In this document: positions 41,599 through 53,649 of the stretch, in pieces
Layout of the letters: every line of letters begins with the position of its first letter
Position numbering within the stretch: position 1 is the first letter of the stretch
NCBI GenBank assembly: GCA_029964075.1
Contig: CM057149.1
Location: 13,030,465 to 13,094,464, forward strand
Direction of reading: 5' to 3'
DNA: 64,000 nt
DNA from: Patiria pectinifera
Taxonomy: Eukaryota; Echinodermata; Asteroidea; Valvatida; Asterinidae
Notes under the pieces: model-generated
Seen by the model: the letters and a program-made list of their open reading frames with translations, nothing else
What the model was told of the DNA's origin: nothing
Database searches by the model: none
Program-made: the position numbers and the translations under genes

Positions 41599-44069
41599 TA
41601 ATTGTTTATCGATCGCACTCCTGTTTTCCGTGTTTTATATCATTTTGTATATTTTTTTCAACAAATAAAGCCACTGTATGTTTAGAGTATTCCTCAATTG
41701 CAGTATACGTGTTCAAAAACTTTGCACATGCAAACGATCCAATACCAGGGCGAGAGAGCAGGTAGTGGTGGGCTCGTACTGGTCGACACCCTGGGGACGA
41801 AGTTGCCGAAGACTCGATATAGAAAGCGCCCGCTTCGCAAGACTCGACTACCGAGAACTGGGCGGGACCAACTATGGCAAGGCCAACATGGGTGAACATT
41901 GGAAGTGACGCGTGTGTTTTGACACTGGATCATAGTTACCCTCATGTATGACGATCCTGTAACGAACATGCATTTTCAAGACGTTCATCCAAAACAGACT
42001 TAACCTCTGACATTGTCTGGGCAATATATCAAACATCTGGTAGTGACATAGTTGTGTGGAGTACCAATGCACCAAATTGCCCACGTAAAGGCGGAGCCGA
42101 AAACAAGTCCTGGTTAAAACATCGGGCCGTATCATAAGCCGACGCCTCATACGTCCGACGTCGGAAAAACGAAGCGTGCGAGGCGTCGGAGCTATGAGGC
42201 GTCGGACTTATGAGGCGTCGGACTTAAGGACCTTTATTTGGTTGGGAGATGCGATTTTGTCGGAGCTATGGGGTGTCGGACCTAGTATGAGGCGTCAGAC
42301 TTATGAGCGGACCCCAAAACATCATTTCATGCAGTTGTGACGGAAATGTTTTCTCACTGGCTTTTGGCTCATATTTACCCTCATGTATGACGAGCAAATA
42401 ACTAACACTCATGTTGAAGACGTTCATCCAAAAGACTTATCTTTGAAATTGTCGGGACAATATATTAAACATTAATTTGGCAGTGACACTGCAGTAATGT
42501 TTGGAAGGCAGGTTTAAGGCAACCCTCCTAATAGACGGAAAACTCTGATTCCAAACCCATGCAGGTGGGGCTCGTTAGCCATATTCATGAGCAAAAGTGT
42601 GATGTCAATTCAAGCAGAAACCTCCATGTTACAGCTATGTCAGCATCAACAGTTGTCAGAATTTATCATGATTTGCTTCGAAATTGTTCTTTTCTTTGTC
42701 GAAACGTTTTTGTGTCAGTACAACTACATGGCATTAAAGCAAGTAAACGTTTCTCACAAATGTTTTTAATGAGCACATTTTTGAGTTCACGATTTGAGCA
42801 GAAAACGCCTCAACTGAACAGTGTCTTCCTAAAAAATCACAGTGAAACAACGCCCTCGGTTGTCCGGAAAAGCATAGACAATCATGAATGTTTAAAGGGC
42901 ACTTTTCAATAAAAAAAAAAAATCACCAAAAAGGGATCGTACAAGTAGTTTCTATACATTTAAGGGGAGTAAAAAGTTACACAAAATGTGTGCCTAAGAA
43001 AAATTCATCTCATAAACCCTTCATTACGAGGACCACATTTTGAGTTTCCAGATAAAATTGTTTTTCTTTTCCTTTTTATTGTTGCAGCATGATAATCATG
43101 TACTAGGTCTACAAATTGCTACAATAAGTGCTTTCTTGTGTGCTGATTTAAATATATGAGAAATCTAATCAGTATTATCCCCAGATAAAATTCAGGGTTA
43201 TTCTAATGGCTAACATTATACGTGGCTCAAATGCAAAATTATTTTGTTTGATAATGATATAGGTCTCAAGTGCTTTCTTGTGTGCAGCTATATGTACATT
43301 TATAGGGAAAAATTAAGTGTTATCCCAAGCGAAACACGCACGTTTAAAAAAAAAATAATATTCCGCCGAATATTATGCATGAAACAAATCAAACAAAATT
43401 ATTTATTGTTTTAATTCAGCGTATTTGGCAAAGTTTGTTCGCCTTCAAGTAGGCCTATTCTACGCATTATACGCAACATCGTTAGCTTTTCCTGAAATAA
43501 CAGTAATTGCAGTTTATCGGTGTATCAGAGTTTAAGAGCGTCCAACGTTTTTACCCTCACTGCTTATCTACTGTACTTTAACTTTTCGTTCCCCAATTTC
43601 ATTTGAATGTATTTATATGAATCGACTCATTCTACTGTGAGTAACTGGCGTTGAAAAATATCTAAATTGATGCAAGTCCAATAATATAATTGATTATCGA
43701 TTCAACTTCTGTTCACATATTTTGGTGTTTTCTAATTATCATTGTGTATATTATACAAATAAAGCCATCATGATTGTTGCATGCCTTCTACATAATGCTG
43801 CACAAAAAAAAACACACATTGACAAGAAGAACTTTAAAACTACATCTAACCGAAATGCACTGTTAAAATAGATTGGTGCCGTAGATTACACAGTCAGTAA
43901 TATACAACAATGGCAAGAGAAGCAAGGTGCCACTCTCCATAATTATAATGTTTTTACAGCATGCACGGGTTATAGGCCGAGACCAGTCACGTGAGTATAG
44001 AAGAAGTCGAACAGCAATTACGAGAGACACTTTGATGGTCCGAAATACCATGAAACAAATATTGTCCCT
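41599..44069. other. 3' flank of gene B, intergenic class II
   Basis: Matches 18,360-21,097 after 42,097. It includes a ~90-base piece shared with the TTAA element (41,710-41,805), the GACGCCTC foldback (42,130-42,310) and AT-rich DNA. The LINE-like block and the hairpin of the A flank are absent. No gene seen. Confidence 0.65.
42130..42310. repeat. GACGCCTC / GAGGCGTC foldback repeat, second copy
   Basis: Partner of 18,385-18,555 in the flank of gene A, with the same order of motifs. Confidence 0.65.
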
Positions 44070-44169
44070 TTACAAGGAGATGAGTGTGTATGATGATGTG
44101 TGGTCTCCTATCCTTCCTGGTTGCTTGAGCGGTTTAGCTTTCGTCACTTGTTGGTTGTTACGGTGTTTC
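44070..44169 (-). CDS. Gene B, probable terminal exon (tail)
   Basis: After CTGCAG and one base, the frame reads KHRNNQQVTKAKPLKQPGRI then SSYTLISL and TAA. Differences among the four copies fall mainly at third codon positions in this frame. It is basic and Ser/Thr-rich, like a short cytoplasmic tail. Direct splicing from SRCR2 would enter another frame and stop after NTVTTNK. Confidence 0.5.
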
Positions 44170-47100
44170 CTGCAGTAATACAAAAGCGAAGAACAAACAG
44201 TTTGCATCTTAGGTTGTTGAAGAAAACTGAAAACAAAACAAAATGTGTTCTAAATAAAATCTAAACAGGAACCTGGCTCTATACAATCATAAGACCGTCT
44301 TTACACCGAAGTCAATAAAATATTCTCTCCGAACGATTATCATATTCGCAGACATATGCGAAATTAAAAATCGGGACATACTTTCATGAAAGAAACCCTT
44401 GCAAATATTGATTAAGGTATCATCCGATTATTGCTAGGCAACTAATAGTTTCAACACATTGTACTATTTCAGCTTTTTATCATTTAAATCAAGGTATACG
44501 GTTGCACAATAAAAATCGTTACTATCAAATTGAATGGAGCACTCGTTCTTGCATGACGCTAGAACAAATCCATCTTTTTAATGACAGGAATACGCGGAGT
44601 ATTTTCTATGATGATTTGAATCCTTGACGATGTGGTATAGGATTCGTTACACTGCCCTCATCATATGCTTACCATCACTACAGATCACTCCAGCATCGTG
44701 AGAGTGGCTACAACTTGTCTCCTCCCAGCAGTAGGAAGGGCAGTCGGTAATTTTCTCTTCGGATCCTTCGCACGCTACGCCGTCCATATGGACGGGTCCG
44801 CTACCCTGCCCGAAGTGGGCAGCGGACTTGGCCTCCAGTGCGTCTGAGAAACCGAGCTGTCGGCAGACAATCCCCGCATCAGTCTCGTTCCAATTGGAAT
44901 CACAGATGGTGCCCCAGCTGCCGCCACGGTATATCTCCACTCGGCCGCTGGTGCGAGATCCGCCGACCAACCGAAGCTCATCTGATCATTTCACAATAAA
45001 GACATCATCTCAATTTAGAAAACAAGACGAGTTACAGTCTGACGCCTACACCGTGGAGTGGTGTAATGGAAAAGGGACGGATAGGTAGCCCGCCCTCACG
45101 GTCAGTAGACCTCCCAATTCCCTCTTCAGCTGGAAATACAGACTTAAACAATATGTCACGTACCGACCAAAATCAAATTACTTGTCTGTCAGTGACAGTG
45201 CCCCCAAAAGAACCCTAGGGACATGAAGTGGACATTACGTTAAAGATCATTCCCTGTGCTATTTACGAGTTTCATCCCGAAAAATAGATAAATCTAAATC
45301 TAAATTACTATACTTTTCCAGCAATACAAAAGTTATTCACTATTGAATGAGATATCGACCGAAAACAATCGGCCGGTTTACTTGTTGGATCATTACTTTA
45401 CAATTTCGAATTACTTGCCACCAGACAATAATTGCGTTCTCGCGGAGTAAGCACGCGGTTTCTGCCGCACAATCAGCATCGATAATGCACGGGAGCCAGT
45501 CTGCTCGCAAAGTGGATCGTTTGTGCCCAAAGCAAAACATTGGTTTTTTTTTTATTCTTTAGAGCATTGCAGACGTTCAAAAAGTTGAAAGGGAGGTTTT
45601 TGGTTGGAATAAAACATACAAGTTAAAATCATATTACGAGAAGAAAAAAGTATAATTTGTTCAAGAGCACGAGGAAACGCAACATTAAGAGAATCTTTGG
45701 TTTCATAATCAGTATAGGGATGCGAAAGTAAGGTTTTGAATTCCAGATTTTGTAGGGGAATTTCTTGTGTTGTGGGCTTAAGTGATAATTCTTTCAGTTG
45801 TTCATTGGAGTTTATCAATTTTCTTTTCTCAATTTGTGTTTCTCATTTTTTGGGAAGGGCTTTTGTTTCTAGAATGTTAGAGAGTTACTTGAGCAATAAG
45901 TTGGAGTTGAACACACAACAAAGTCGGATGTGAATAACACGGATACTACAGAGGGCGGAGTATTTCTTACCAGGTCTTGGTTTACAAACGACTCCTGCTA
46001 CAGTTGAGCTGCTGCATTGCTGAGAGCCGGTACAGACAAACGGACAGTCAGCCAGCCGACGTTCAGTTCCACTACAGGCCACTCGATTCATCACGATCGG
46101 CCGGTCACTCTCTCGGCTGGACAACCCTGTTTTAGCCTCCAGAGCCTCGATGAAGCCGAGCTGATGGCACACGGTGGTGGCGTCCTTCATATCCCAACTG
46201 CTATCGCAGACTGTGCCCCAAGCATCATTGCGGTAGATTTCCACTCGACCGCTCCATTTGTCCTCACCGCCCACCAATCGAATCATGCCGCTAGTGACTG
46301 TTGAGATCGAGAATTAGTTTCTTTCAGAATTAATTCTTGAATGACCTGTGTGTGTTCCGATTTTGAACAACAATCAGACGTAGGTCTAACTTTCGATAAC
46401 AATACGTCTTGTAAGTTTCAAACTCTTTTATAAGGTTTACTCCTTTGTCGAATGTTTGCGAGTGATACGACCAGCTTTTGTAATCTAATCTATAATTTGA
46501 ACGCAAAAACAAGCACAAGATGCTTGTGCAAATACATATCAGTCCTTTAGTCTGAGGTGCATATGCCATTGTATGGCTCAAATCACCAATCAACACGAAT
46601 CCCCCCTTCCATTGATGATTGTTTTTTGACAATTTAATTTCAATTCAATTCAATATACTTATTCTCGTCATGTAAAACATTGTAATGGCAATTCCTTAGT
46701 CTTTGTTTATATCCAGGGAACTCAACTCAGATCCCCCACTCAATTTGCAATGTGAAGGTCATTTTCCAATTTGTGATCCAACCCCATCGTTTCATATATG
46801 ATTTGTACTGGGCATTGTCAGAATGCAACAGAGCTGGACCAACACGAGCCATCAATCAAAAAAGAAACGAACAAACACACCCAGCAAGTGATATCAGCCG
46901 ACAACAATACCATCATCCCAACTCCCAACCCTCTAACGTTCATGACCTGGATACTGACACAGGTTTTATGAGGGTCAAAGCAACCAACGTTGCAAATATA
47001 ACGGTGTTAGATTTAACACCGGTGGTATCTTTATAGGACCACCGGTGTTTAATTTACACCGCACTTTTTGTAGTGTAGACCTAAAATAAAATTAAAACAG

Positions 47101-50100
47101 TCAGATACTAGCATGATCATTCGGCCTGCATCGGGATCACTGTTACATCAGTATGAGTTCAACATAATTATCGATATGACTTGTATTAATACAACTTCCT
47201 CCGCGTTCTATAATCACGGTTCATCCAAACATGAAACTCAAGTCAGTACTCGCAACTGGTTCTTACAGTGTTGGTATAAGCCTAGACCTGTAAAAATAAC
47301 TATTATTTAATTAAATGTACACCAAATGACTACCGGTATATCTGCCTTTCTATTGATGACAACGACTTAGATTTTTTTAGAAGGGCACATTACCTCGACA
47401 TCCGAGCACTTCAAACCTTAGTTGATAATTATGATTTTCAACCCATGTGAGTGGAAGTATGCGGAGGAATCTTGCCATCAGTACCACGGGGAACGTCACA
47501 TTCACAGGTTGGTTATTACCATTGTTTCCATTCAACTGAAAAGAAAACAAATAACAATTTACTATATATCACCTCCGACACAACATCCGGTAGTTCAAAT
47601 ATTCGTTATACGTCGGGCGTCTTTGCTATTTGAATAGCTGCGCCAATATAATATGAGGTGATGCGTTTTTGCGCTATCTCCTTTAAGTCAGTTACATGCC
47701 GGTAAAGGCTTGGGTGAACAAGGATCTAATTCAGAGTGGATTTTGACAAATTAACAATCATCGCTTGATATAACTTTCGCTCATGGAAATTATTTTCAGA
47801 TTTCCATTATTCTTATGACACTTTCGTTTCCAAGTCTGAGATGTTCGTGTGAATGACGAAACAATGAGCAGTGTGTAAGGACTCGACCTCGATACCACAG
47901 GCGTTGATCGGCAATGCCGCTCAGTAATTTATCTCAATGCGTAGATTTTTACCAGTTACAAATTATATATTCTTATGTTCGCTAATAGCGTTAAGATACT
48001 GGTCATCCAAACCAATTTTATATAAATGTGGGGGTACACACCGAGAAGAATATGTGACATGCATATATATTTGAATAACTCCCCCAAGAGTCAGGTGGCG
48101 CCGTACCCCCCGCTTTACGAAATGTTCATGCTGCTCCCCCTCCTCCCGCGAGGTAACGCAACATCTTTTCAAATTTTCTTAAACTTTTAACGAAATAACG
48201 TAATTAAGATAGCGTTTATCAATGCAATTATAGCAATTATAGCTTTACGAATAAACGCAATGCTTTTGCGACTTAACGCATACGTTTGCGAAATGGGCCT
48301 AACGCAATACTTTTGCAATTATGTGCGAACTAACTCATTAGTATTTTTTCTATTTCGCAAAAGCAATGGGCTATTTTACAATCGCATTGCATTAATTTAT
48401 AAAAGCATTGCGTTAGTTTGCAAAACAAATGCGTTAATAATTTCGCAATAACAACAAAATATAATACTTCACTTGCTTAAACCTGGAACGATCGGGCTTC
48501 CGTGCGATTGGTCTTCTGAAATCCACTGTCCGTATGGAATGTAAAAACTAGATAATAGATCTTGACGGGATCCTATAGGCTCACCTGTACGGTCTGCCCT
48601 CTGTCAGTTAGTTTCTGCCAATCATCCGACTCGCCCGTATTACTGTAGTTTACAGCAAAGGTTCGGATATGCTGCGAACTGGCTCCCTGTACGATGACCC
48701 CCGTGATGGCCGTGTACTGACCGAGGTCTACCTGGATCCATTGACCCTCGGGCTTTCCGTTGGGATTTATCCACCAACCAGTACCTGTGGGGAAAACAAC
48801 AAAAACCATGGCATTCAAATATTTATAGAACCAAATCCTTTAGGGTTTCCGTAAGAAAAATACATCACTTACGACCCAGACCCCCAGTGTCACTTGTTAG
48901 ATGTTAAATGAGGAGAATGAGGTTTTGCCAGAGGCTGCTCGCAAGATCAACACGATTTTTGAACGCTTCATAATTCAAGCGCAGCACCAGAGGGGGGGGG
49001 TTGGGGGTCAAAACCCACAACCCAGCTCTGTCAACCAAAAAATAAAATTCATACGAATTCCTAAAAATAAGTCGACCCCCACCCCTGCTGTGACACCCCC
49101 AAAAATATACTGGAATAATTTCTGCCCGTTCAAAATACGGTACACCATTCTGTAAGCAAGTGTTAATAATCGTCAAATTTGAACAGCGCCCCCTATTGAA
49201 ATATGGCACCAGTCCCCCGTTTTTGATTTCACGGAGGCCAAGTGTCCGAAGAAAACAACCTGTGTACATATTCAGATTTTTTTGCTGATGAACCCCCCCC
49301 CCCTTGCGAAATTTCCTGGATCCGCACTTGTAATTAGCGATGAGGCAGGATTTTCCATGAATGACGAGGTTGATACGCAGAACGTAAGGCAATATTATCC
49401 ACAAGCGACGAAATACACAACCGTTTATTAGTTTTGAAAGGAACAGTCGCACCAAACTTATTGCTTGTAGAAATGTGTGTAATGGTCTCACGTTTGTAAT
49501 TACTTAACTTACTTAACATGTATCATTTCACAACTGAGATCCCACAGAATAAACAAAGATCACTCATCCCGAACAGAAATGACTTGCAACAGGCATGACC
49601 TGTGTACTGACGCAACTTCAAATACCAAACTTGTATTATTGTCATTTGAAGGTCGTTTACGATCACAGTTTTTTCGTTTTTGCGGAGCCTGAAGAATCAG
49701 TGACAGGAATTCGCGCTAGAGACTTGAGTTAGTGACATGGGCGTCGCGAGGAGGGGGGGGCAAGTGGGGCACTTCCCTGGAAAAGCCAACAAAAACAAAA
49801 AGGAAGAAAGAGAAAAAGAAAAAAAGAAAAGAAAAAAGAGGCGCGAAGACAAAGTGGTGTAAATTTAATGAGTTGGGGGGGGGGCGCATAATGTCCCTAA
49901 CCTCCTCTAAATCTGATAAATCGAGAATGTGTTGAGAAATACAAGCCCCCCTCTAGAAAAATTCCTGGCGACGCCCATGGTTAGTGATGTTGATTTTGTT
50001 TTAATGACAGTAAACCAGTGACGATTTTTGTTTTGTACCCAGCTAGGGCATGAGAACACTAATGTTACAAAACTAATTAATGCAATGACAAATAAATCGT

Positions 50101-53100
50101 AACACGGACAGAGTGATACATAGAATCGGTTTTTATTTGGTCAAGTTCATGGGGAATGCATGGACTATTCCTGGCCAAAAAAAATTGTGCGATAAATGGC
50201 TGGGATTTACATAAGCACTTGAATACAGGATACGCGGTCTGACTGTAGCATGAGTTTTGCTGCTTTCATGTAACGGGAAACTGTCATATACATGCGGCGT
50301 GGCGTGCTCACACAGAATCACTTCCAAGCATCTTTCTCTCAATTTCAAGAACAGTTTCAGATTATTCAAGCTTTCCAGGAGTAAGCTGACTTGCGGAGAT
50401 TATCCGGAATCCACGGAGGCTTTTTGTTGTTGTTGGTTGACCTCTTTTTATATTTAGAAACTTAGACAAAGCGACATTTTAGGTTAAAGACGTGTAGGAT
50501 CATTTGCATGTATCTCAGAAGTAACCAACCGAATTATTATTAATTTTTTTTGGATTGAACATTCGAAATGCACCGTTCATTAGTATTTTTTTACAAGTTT
50601 CTAGTTGTTTTTAGAGTCGGGCTTACACAATTCCTATGTCTTAACTCACAAGAAGGCAACAAACACAAAGTAAGCAACAGTTGCGGACTATTGCAATGAG
50701 AGTAGCAATCAATGAGACTTACTATTCAGTCGGGCCTTGCTTGGGGAATAAGTTGAGCTGTATGAGTCTGACGCCGTCAGGCTGGAATCAGGGATGGCCC
50801 CACTGGCCATCCCCAGTGGAGAACTCGTACACGAAAGACCTGAAATGACACAAAATATATCGGATACAAGTTATTCCCATTTTGCCTGCCAAATAAATTT
50901 GTTTAGGGGACCACAGCATGAATTTTACACTGCAACGTACTTTTTCGCAACCTTCCGTTTCTCTAAAATGCAAGAAAACTATAAAACATCATTTTTAGTT
51001 TAACAGTTTTTGTATTAAACGTTCAAGTATTCAATGCTTTTCCTGACAACTGATTGCGATGTTGCAAACCGCTTCAGCCCGATTTGAGGGAATTTCTGTC
51101 CAAATTGAGATAGGAACTAACGAATTTGCTCATTAAATGATGAGTGCAGAACGTTTGCTCATTGACTTACTGTTATTTACTGAATCAATCACGAATCGCA
51201 CCAAAACCCAAAAATTTACTTCTGCAAAAAGTCCAAAATTCTGACATCTTGTCGTGCTGAAGCAGCTTTATAGGAACGGACACCATTAATTTTTGCAAAA
51301 TTCCAGAAGAAAATAAAAAAATCAATATCATACTTGATTGTAAGTAAATAATAGGATCATGCAATGAGTGAAATCAGTGCGCCTTGCATGCTATCATTTT
51401 CGAGAAAAGAGTCATTATCATCATTTAATCGGAATGGTTAGGACAAAACCATTGCACTTTTACCGGGAACCCATATACTTTGCGTCGAGAAAATGAAGTT
51501 ACATTTTCAAGTATATCTACTTTACTTAGTTTTAAATAACCTGTTTCAGATTGATTGTATCGGTATTTCTTGAATGTGATAGGGCCTATATCCGCTCCAT
51601 CCCCTTTCTTGTTTTCTATTCCGACCAAATCCAGAGAATTGGGACTGCATAAAGCCGCGGTAAAGCTGCATATTTGTAAATATGGTTTAAATTCGGGCGA
51701 TTCACAATGCAGAGCGCCACCAATAGCTTGCCACGGAGAGTTCATTTTTCCCAGTGCATTGTGGGAGACAGTCGACAAATTCGCTTTTCCGGTCAGTGGT
51801 TTCGTAAGCGTATGATTCCAGTACATATTTGCCCTTTTCTTTTCTTTGTATCAATATGGTGATTTTTGGTAAGGCGGCAGAACGCTGTGCCCCAATCTAT
51901 AACAATTTAGTTCAAGTGTCCACTGACACTTATTCAAATGGGCCATATTTTGTCGACCGTGAACTTGAAAAGTTGACTCTCCATGGCAAACTCTTGGTGG
52001 CGCACTGCATTGTGAATCGCCCGAATTACAGGGGTGGGTGATAAAATGGGTCATTATATTTGTTCTTGCACAGATAATAACTATTACCGCATGTGTCCCC
52101 TCATTCAAAGGAATACGAAGTCCGGAGTGGAACACCCCTCCCCCCTCCCCCACAAAAACCACCACCACCACCACCACCATCGGAACGCAACACGGCAAAC
52201 ACATAGGGGTACAAACAATACATTAAATGTTACAATTAAACATCAGCAATTTCATGTGCTTTTTTTACCTGAAATGCTTGAGCTCCTTGCCTGGTCCTGT
52301 GACGTCACATCTTGCACTACAGGATGGGCCGAGCATAATTCTAAAATACAAAGCCAAAATTGTGATATTTTAATTTTCATTCTTTTTTTTAAACTGGAAA
52401 AAAAAACATAACCGACAGATGATAGGCACAAAATGCGTCTCGTGTTTTCACACAGAGAAAGTTTGGGTATTCTGAAAGCTGAATCCAGTGGATTTGTTTA
52501 AATTGTATAGTATATACGGATACAGCACTGAGTAAAACTGATGAGGCATCACAACAAATATGGTCAATATTAAAAAAATAATAATAAAAAAATTGAAACT
52601 AACAAGGCGAAACTGTGAAAATAATGTACCGTGCCAGTTATTTTCCAATTTCAACTCCCCAATAATAGATTTCTTGTTTAAGTTGCTTTTTTCCTAATAA
52701 GAGAGTTATTCAATTTAACTCTACAAAATTCGAATTGATTTAAGCCGACAATTAGTCGTTTATCTCGCAGGGTAGACTGGTTCCCGCCCCGTTAGGATTC
52801 ATTGTGTAGGGACGGGATTCAGTTTACTCACAGGGATTCGTGTGTGGGCATAATATAAGCCTGCGCCTTTCAAACTACTGACGGAAGAAAGTAGGTTTTC
52901 ATTCAAATTAACGAAACAAGTTTTAAAGTTCGTCAGTAGAAAAAGAATATAATTTGTTGGAGAACACAGACGGTATATCTTTATTAAAAGGTGCACGCAA
53001 TAACCGTTATTCAACTCTTAATTGAAAAGAGACGTTCATAGGCCTATATCTTAGGACGCAACAATTAGCCATTTGAGCCTTCTGATTTTGGTAGTTTCTC

Positions 53101-53526
53101 GGAAAGCACTTTCAAATGTTTAATAAACGTCCATTCAATTACAGCTTGAAAAATTGTAGTTTTCATGAAATCATCACGCGAAGGAATGTTGGCCATACAA
53201 ATGTTGATCTTCAAAAGTAGAGCCATTGCAACGCTAGTTGTCATTTTTAGTATTAAACAAATGATTCGTAAATAAAGTGCGTGTGTACACGCTTTGTGCT
53301 CGGATCGTATTAATTGTAACTGTACACCTCAGAAACACAAAGTTTAAGCTACACGAATCAGTTGCTTATACTTACAGGTTTTCACGAGTTCTTTGCAATA
53401 GAAAATAATGTATAAAAATTACGATTGAAATCAAAAATATATTTCAGTTTCACACTTACGTAAGGGCGCAGTGATGGCAATCAGCGTGGCCACCAATACC
53501 AGCAGATTTGATGCAGAGTAAGACAT
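44070..53526 (-). CDS. Gene B: secreted or tethered FA58C-SRCR-SRCR protein (whole gene span)
   Basis: The best-preserved copy. Coding exons (descending): 53,460-53,526; 52,269-52,340; 50,723-50,839; 48,585-48,784; 47,394-47,535; 45,971-46,297; 44,673-44,981; 44,070-44,169. Residues 1-22 are the signal peptide, ~23-46 a linker, ~50-198 FA58C, ~200-308 SRCR1, ~309-411 SRCR2, then a probable basic tail. Exon phases 1-1-1-0-1-1 fit without a break through SRCR2. It would act outside the cell or at its surface as a recognition or adhesion protein (inference). Its neighbours are paralogues in the same direction, each with its own TATA box, so they are separate transcription units. The SRCR2-tail junction is not resolved; see findings. 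Confidence 0.8.
44673..44981 (-). CDS. Gene B, SRCR2 exon
   Basis: 309 bases, phase 1 both sides, same fold landmarks as the A copy (GGSWGTIC, GIVCRQLGF, VHMDGVACEGSEEKITDC). The sequon is NET. Confidence 0.9.
45971..46297 (-). CDS. Gene B, SRCR1 exon
   Basis: 327 bases encode VTSGMIRLVGGEDKWSGRVE to VVCKPRPG. The translated exon is the same as in gene C, which points to recent duplication or gene conversion. The upstream acceptor is CTCAACAG, chosen because the nearer CACTAG would give a stop. Confidence 0.9.
46298..47393 (-). other. Intron SRCR1-FA58C, gene B
   Basis: Aligns with 23,322-24,320 and 58,184-59,281. Contains a small palindromic mini-repeat with AACACCGGTG motifs (about 47,005-47,075), also in A (~23,993) and C (~58,890). 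No exon. Confidence 0.6.
47394..47535 (-). CDS. Gene B, FA58C exon 3
   Basis: Reads LNGNNGNNQPVNVTFPVVL, MARFLRILPLTWVENHNYQ and LRFEVLGCRG. Potential sequon NVT. Confidence 0.9.
47536..48584 (-). other. Intron within FA58C, gene B
   Basis: Contains a degenerate AT-rich array with TTGCGTTA and TTTGCGAA words at 48,175-48,460; a similar array is in C (60,370-60,620) and a stub in A (26,600-26,640). No exon. Confidence 0.6.
48585..48784 (-). CDS. Gene B, FA58C exon 2
   Basis: Reads TGWWINPNGKPEG, QWIQVDLGQYTAITGVIVQG, ASSQHIRTFAVNYS and DDWQKLTDRGQTVQ. 200 bases, phases as in A and C. Confidence 0.92.
48871..49622 (+). mobile_element. Mariner-like remnant, gene B copy
   Basis: Keeps DNA matching the N-terminal transposase part (GATGAGGCAGGATTTTCCAT near 49,339) and the right inverted repeat (to TTCAAA at 49,622), but its left end and 3' half are lost. 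A MITE is nested at 48,976-49,330. Confidence 0.6.
48976..49330. mobile_element. MITE nested in the mariner, gene B
   Basis: Ends CAAGCGCAGCACCAG and CTGGATCCGCACTTG are inverted; TAATT is repeated on both sides and single in A and C. Related to 15,211-15,449. Confidence 0.75.
49737..49980. mobile_element. MITE with ATGGGCGTCG ends, 8-base duplication
   Basis: ATGGGCGTCGCG and CTGGCGACGCCCATGG are inverted; TTAGTGAC on the left matches TTAGTGAT on the right. C has the empty site near 62,517. A purine-rich AAGAAA run lies inside. Confidence 0.7.
50723..50839 (-). CDS. Gene B, FA58C exon 1
   Basis: Reads GLSCTSSPLGMASGAIPD, SSLTASDSYSSTYS and PSKARLN. 117 bases. Confidence 0.92.
50840..52268 (-). 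other. Intron before FA58C, gene B, with inverted-repeat insertion
   Basis: Ends align with A (32,463-33,943). Between about 51,420 and 52,040 lies DNA not seen in A, with arms ATTCGGGCGATTCACAATGC (51,690) and GCATTGTGAATCGCCCGAAT (52,008) in inverse orientation, likely a foldback or MITE. Its open frames are unlike any known protein to me. A CCACCACCA run lies at 52,148. Confidence 0.55.
52269..52340 (-). CDS. Gene B, exon 2 (linker)
   Basis: Encodes QLCSAHPVVQDVTSQDQ then ARSSSISG; 72 bases, phase 1 on both sides. Very close to the A copy. Confidence 0.8.
52341..53459 (-). other. Intron 1, gene B
   Basis: From 52,797 it is a near-copy of 1-632 (gene Z). No exon. Confidence 0.65.
53460..53526 (-). 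CDS. Gene B, exon 1 (signal peptide)
   Basis: ATG at 53,526 opens MSYSASNLLVLVATLIAITA then PL, ending phase 1 at GTAAGT. Core hydrophobic run LLVLVATLIAI. Confidence 0.88.
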
Positions 53527-53617
53527 TGTTTAGGAATACGATGAGAGAACGTAAAACAAAAGTCTTCAAGGGAGATCAGCTGGAGCCGAGTGTGAACCGA
53601 TGGAGGTTGGTAGTCGG

Positions 53618-53625
53618 TTTATATA
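53618..53625 (-). promoter_or_regulatory. TATA box of gene B
   Basis: TATATAAA, 92 bases upstream of the ATG, with the same conserved surround as in A and Z. Confidence 0.6.
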
Positions 53626-53649
53626 TCATGGTGCTGGATATCCAGGGAA

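Noticed and set aside
49732-49935. Lys-rich small protein
   Set aside because: Purine-rich run inside a MITE.
51425-51826. 133-codon minus-strand frame in an intron of B
   Set aside because: Lies in an inverted-repeat insertion, has no recognisable motif and no splice context.
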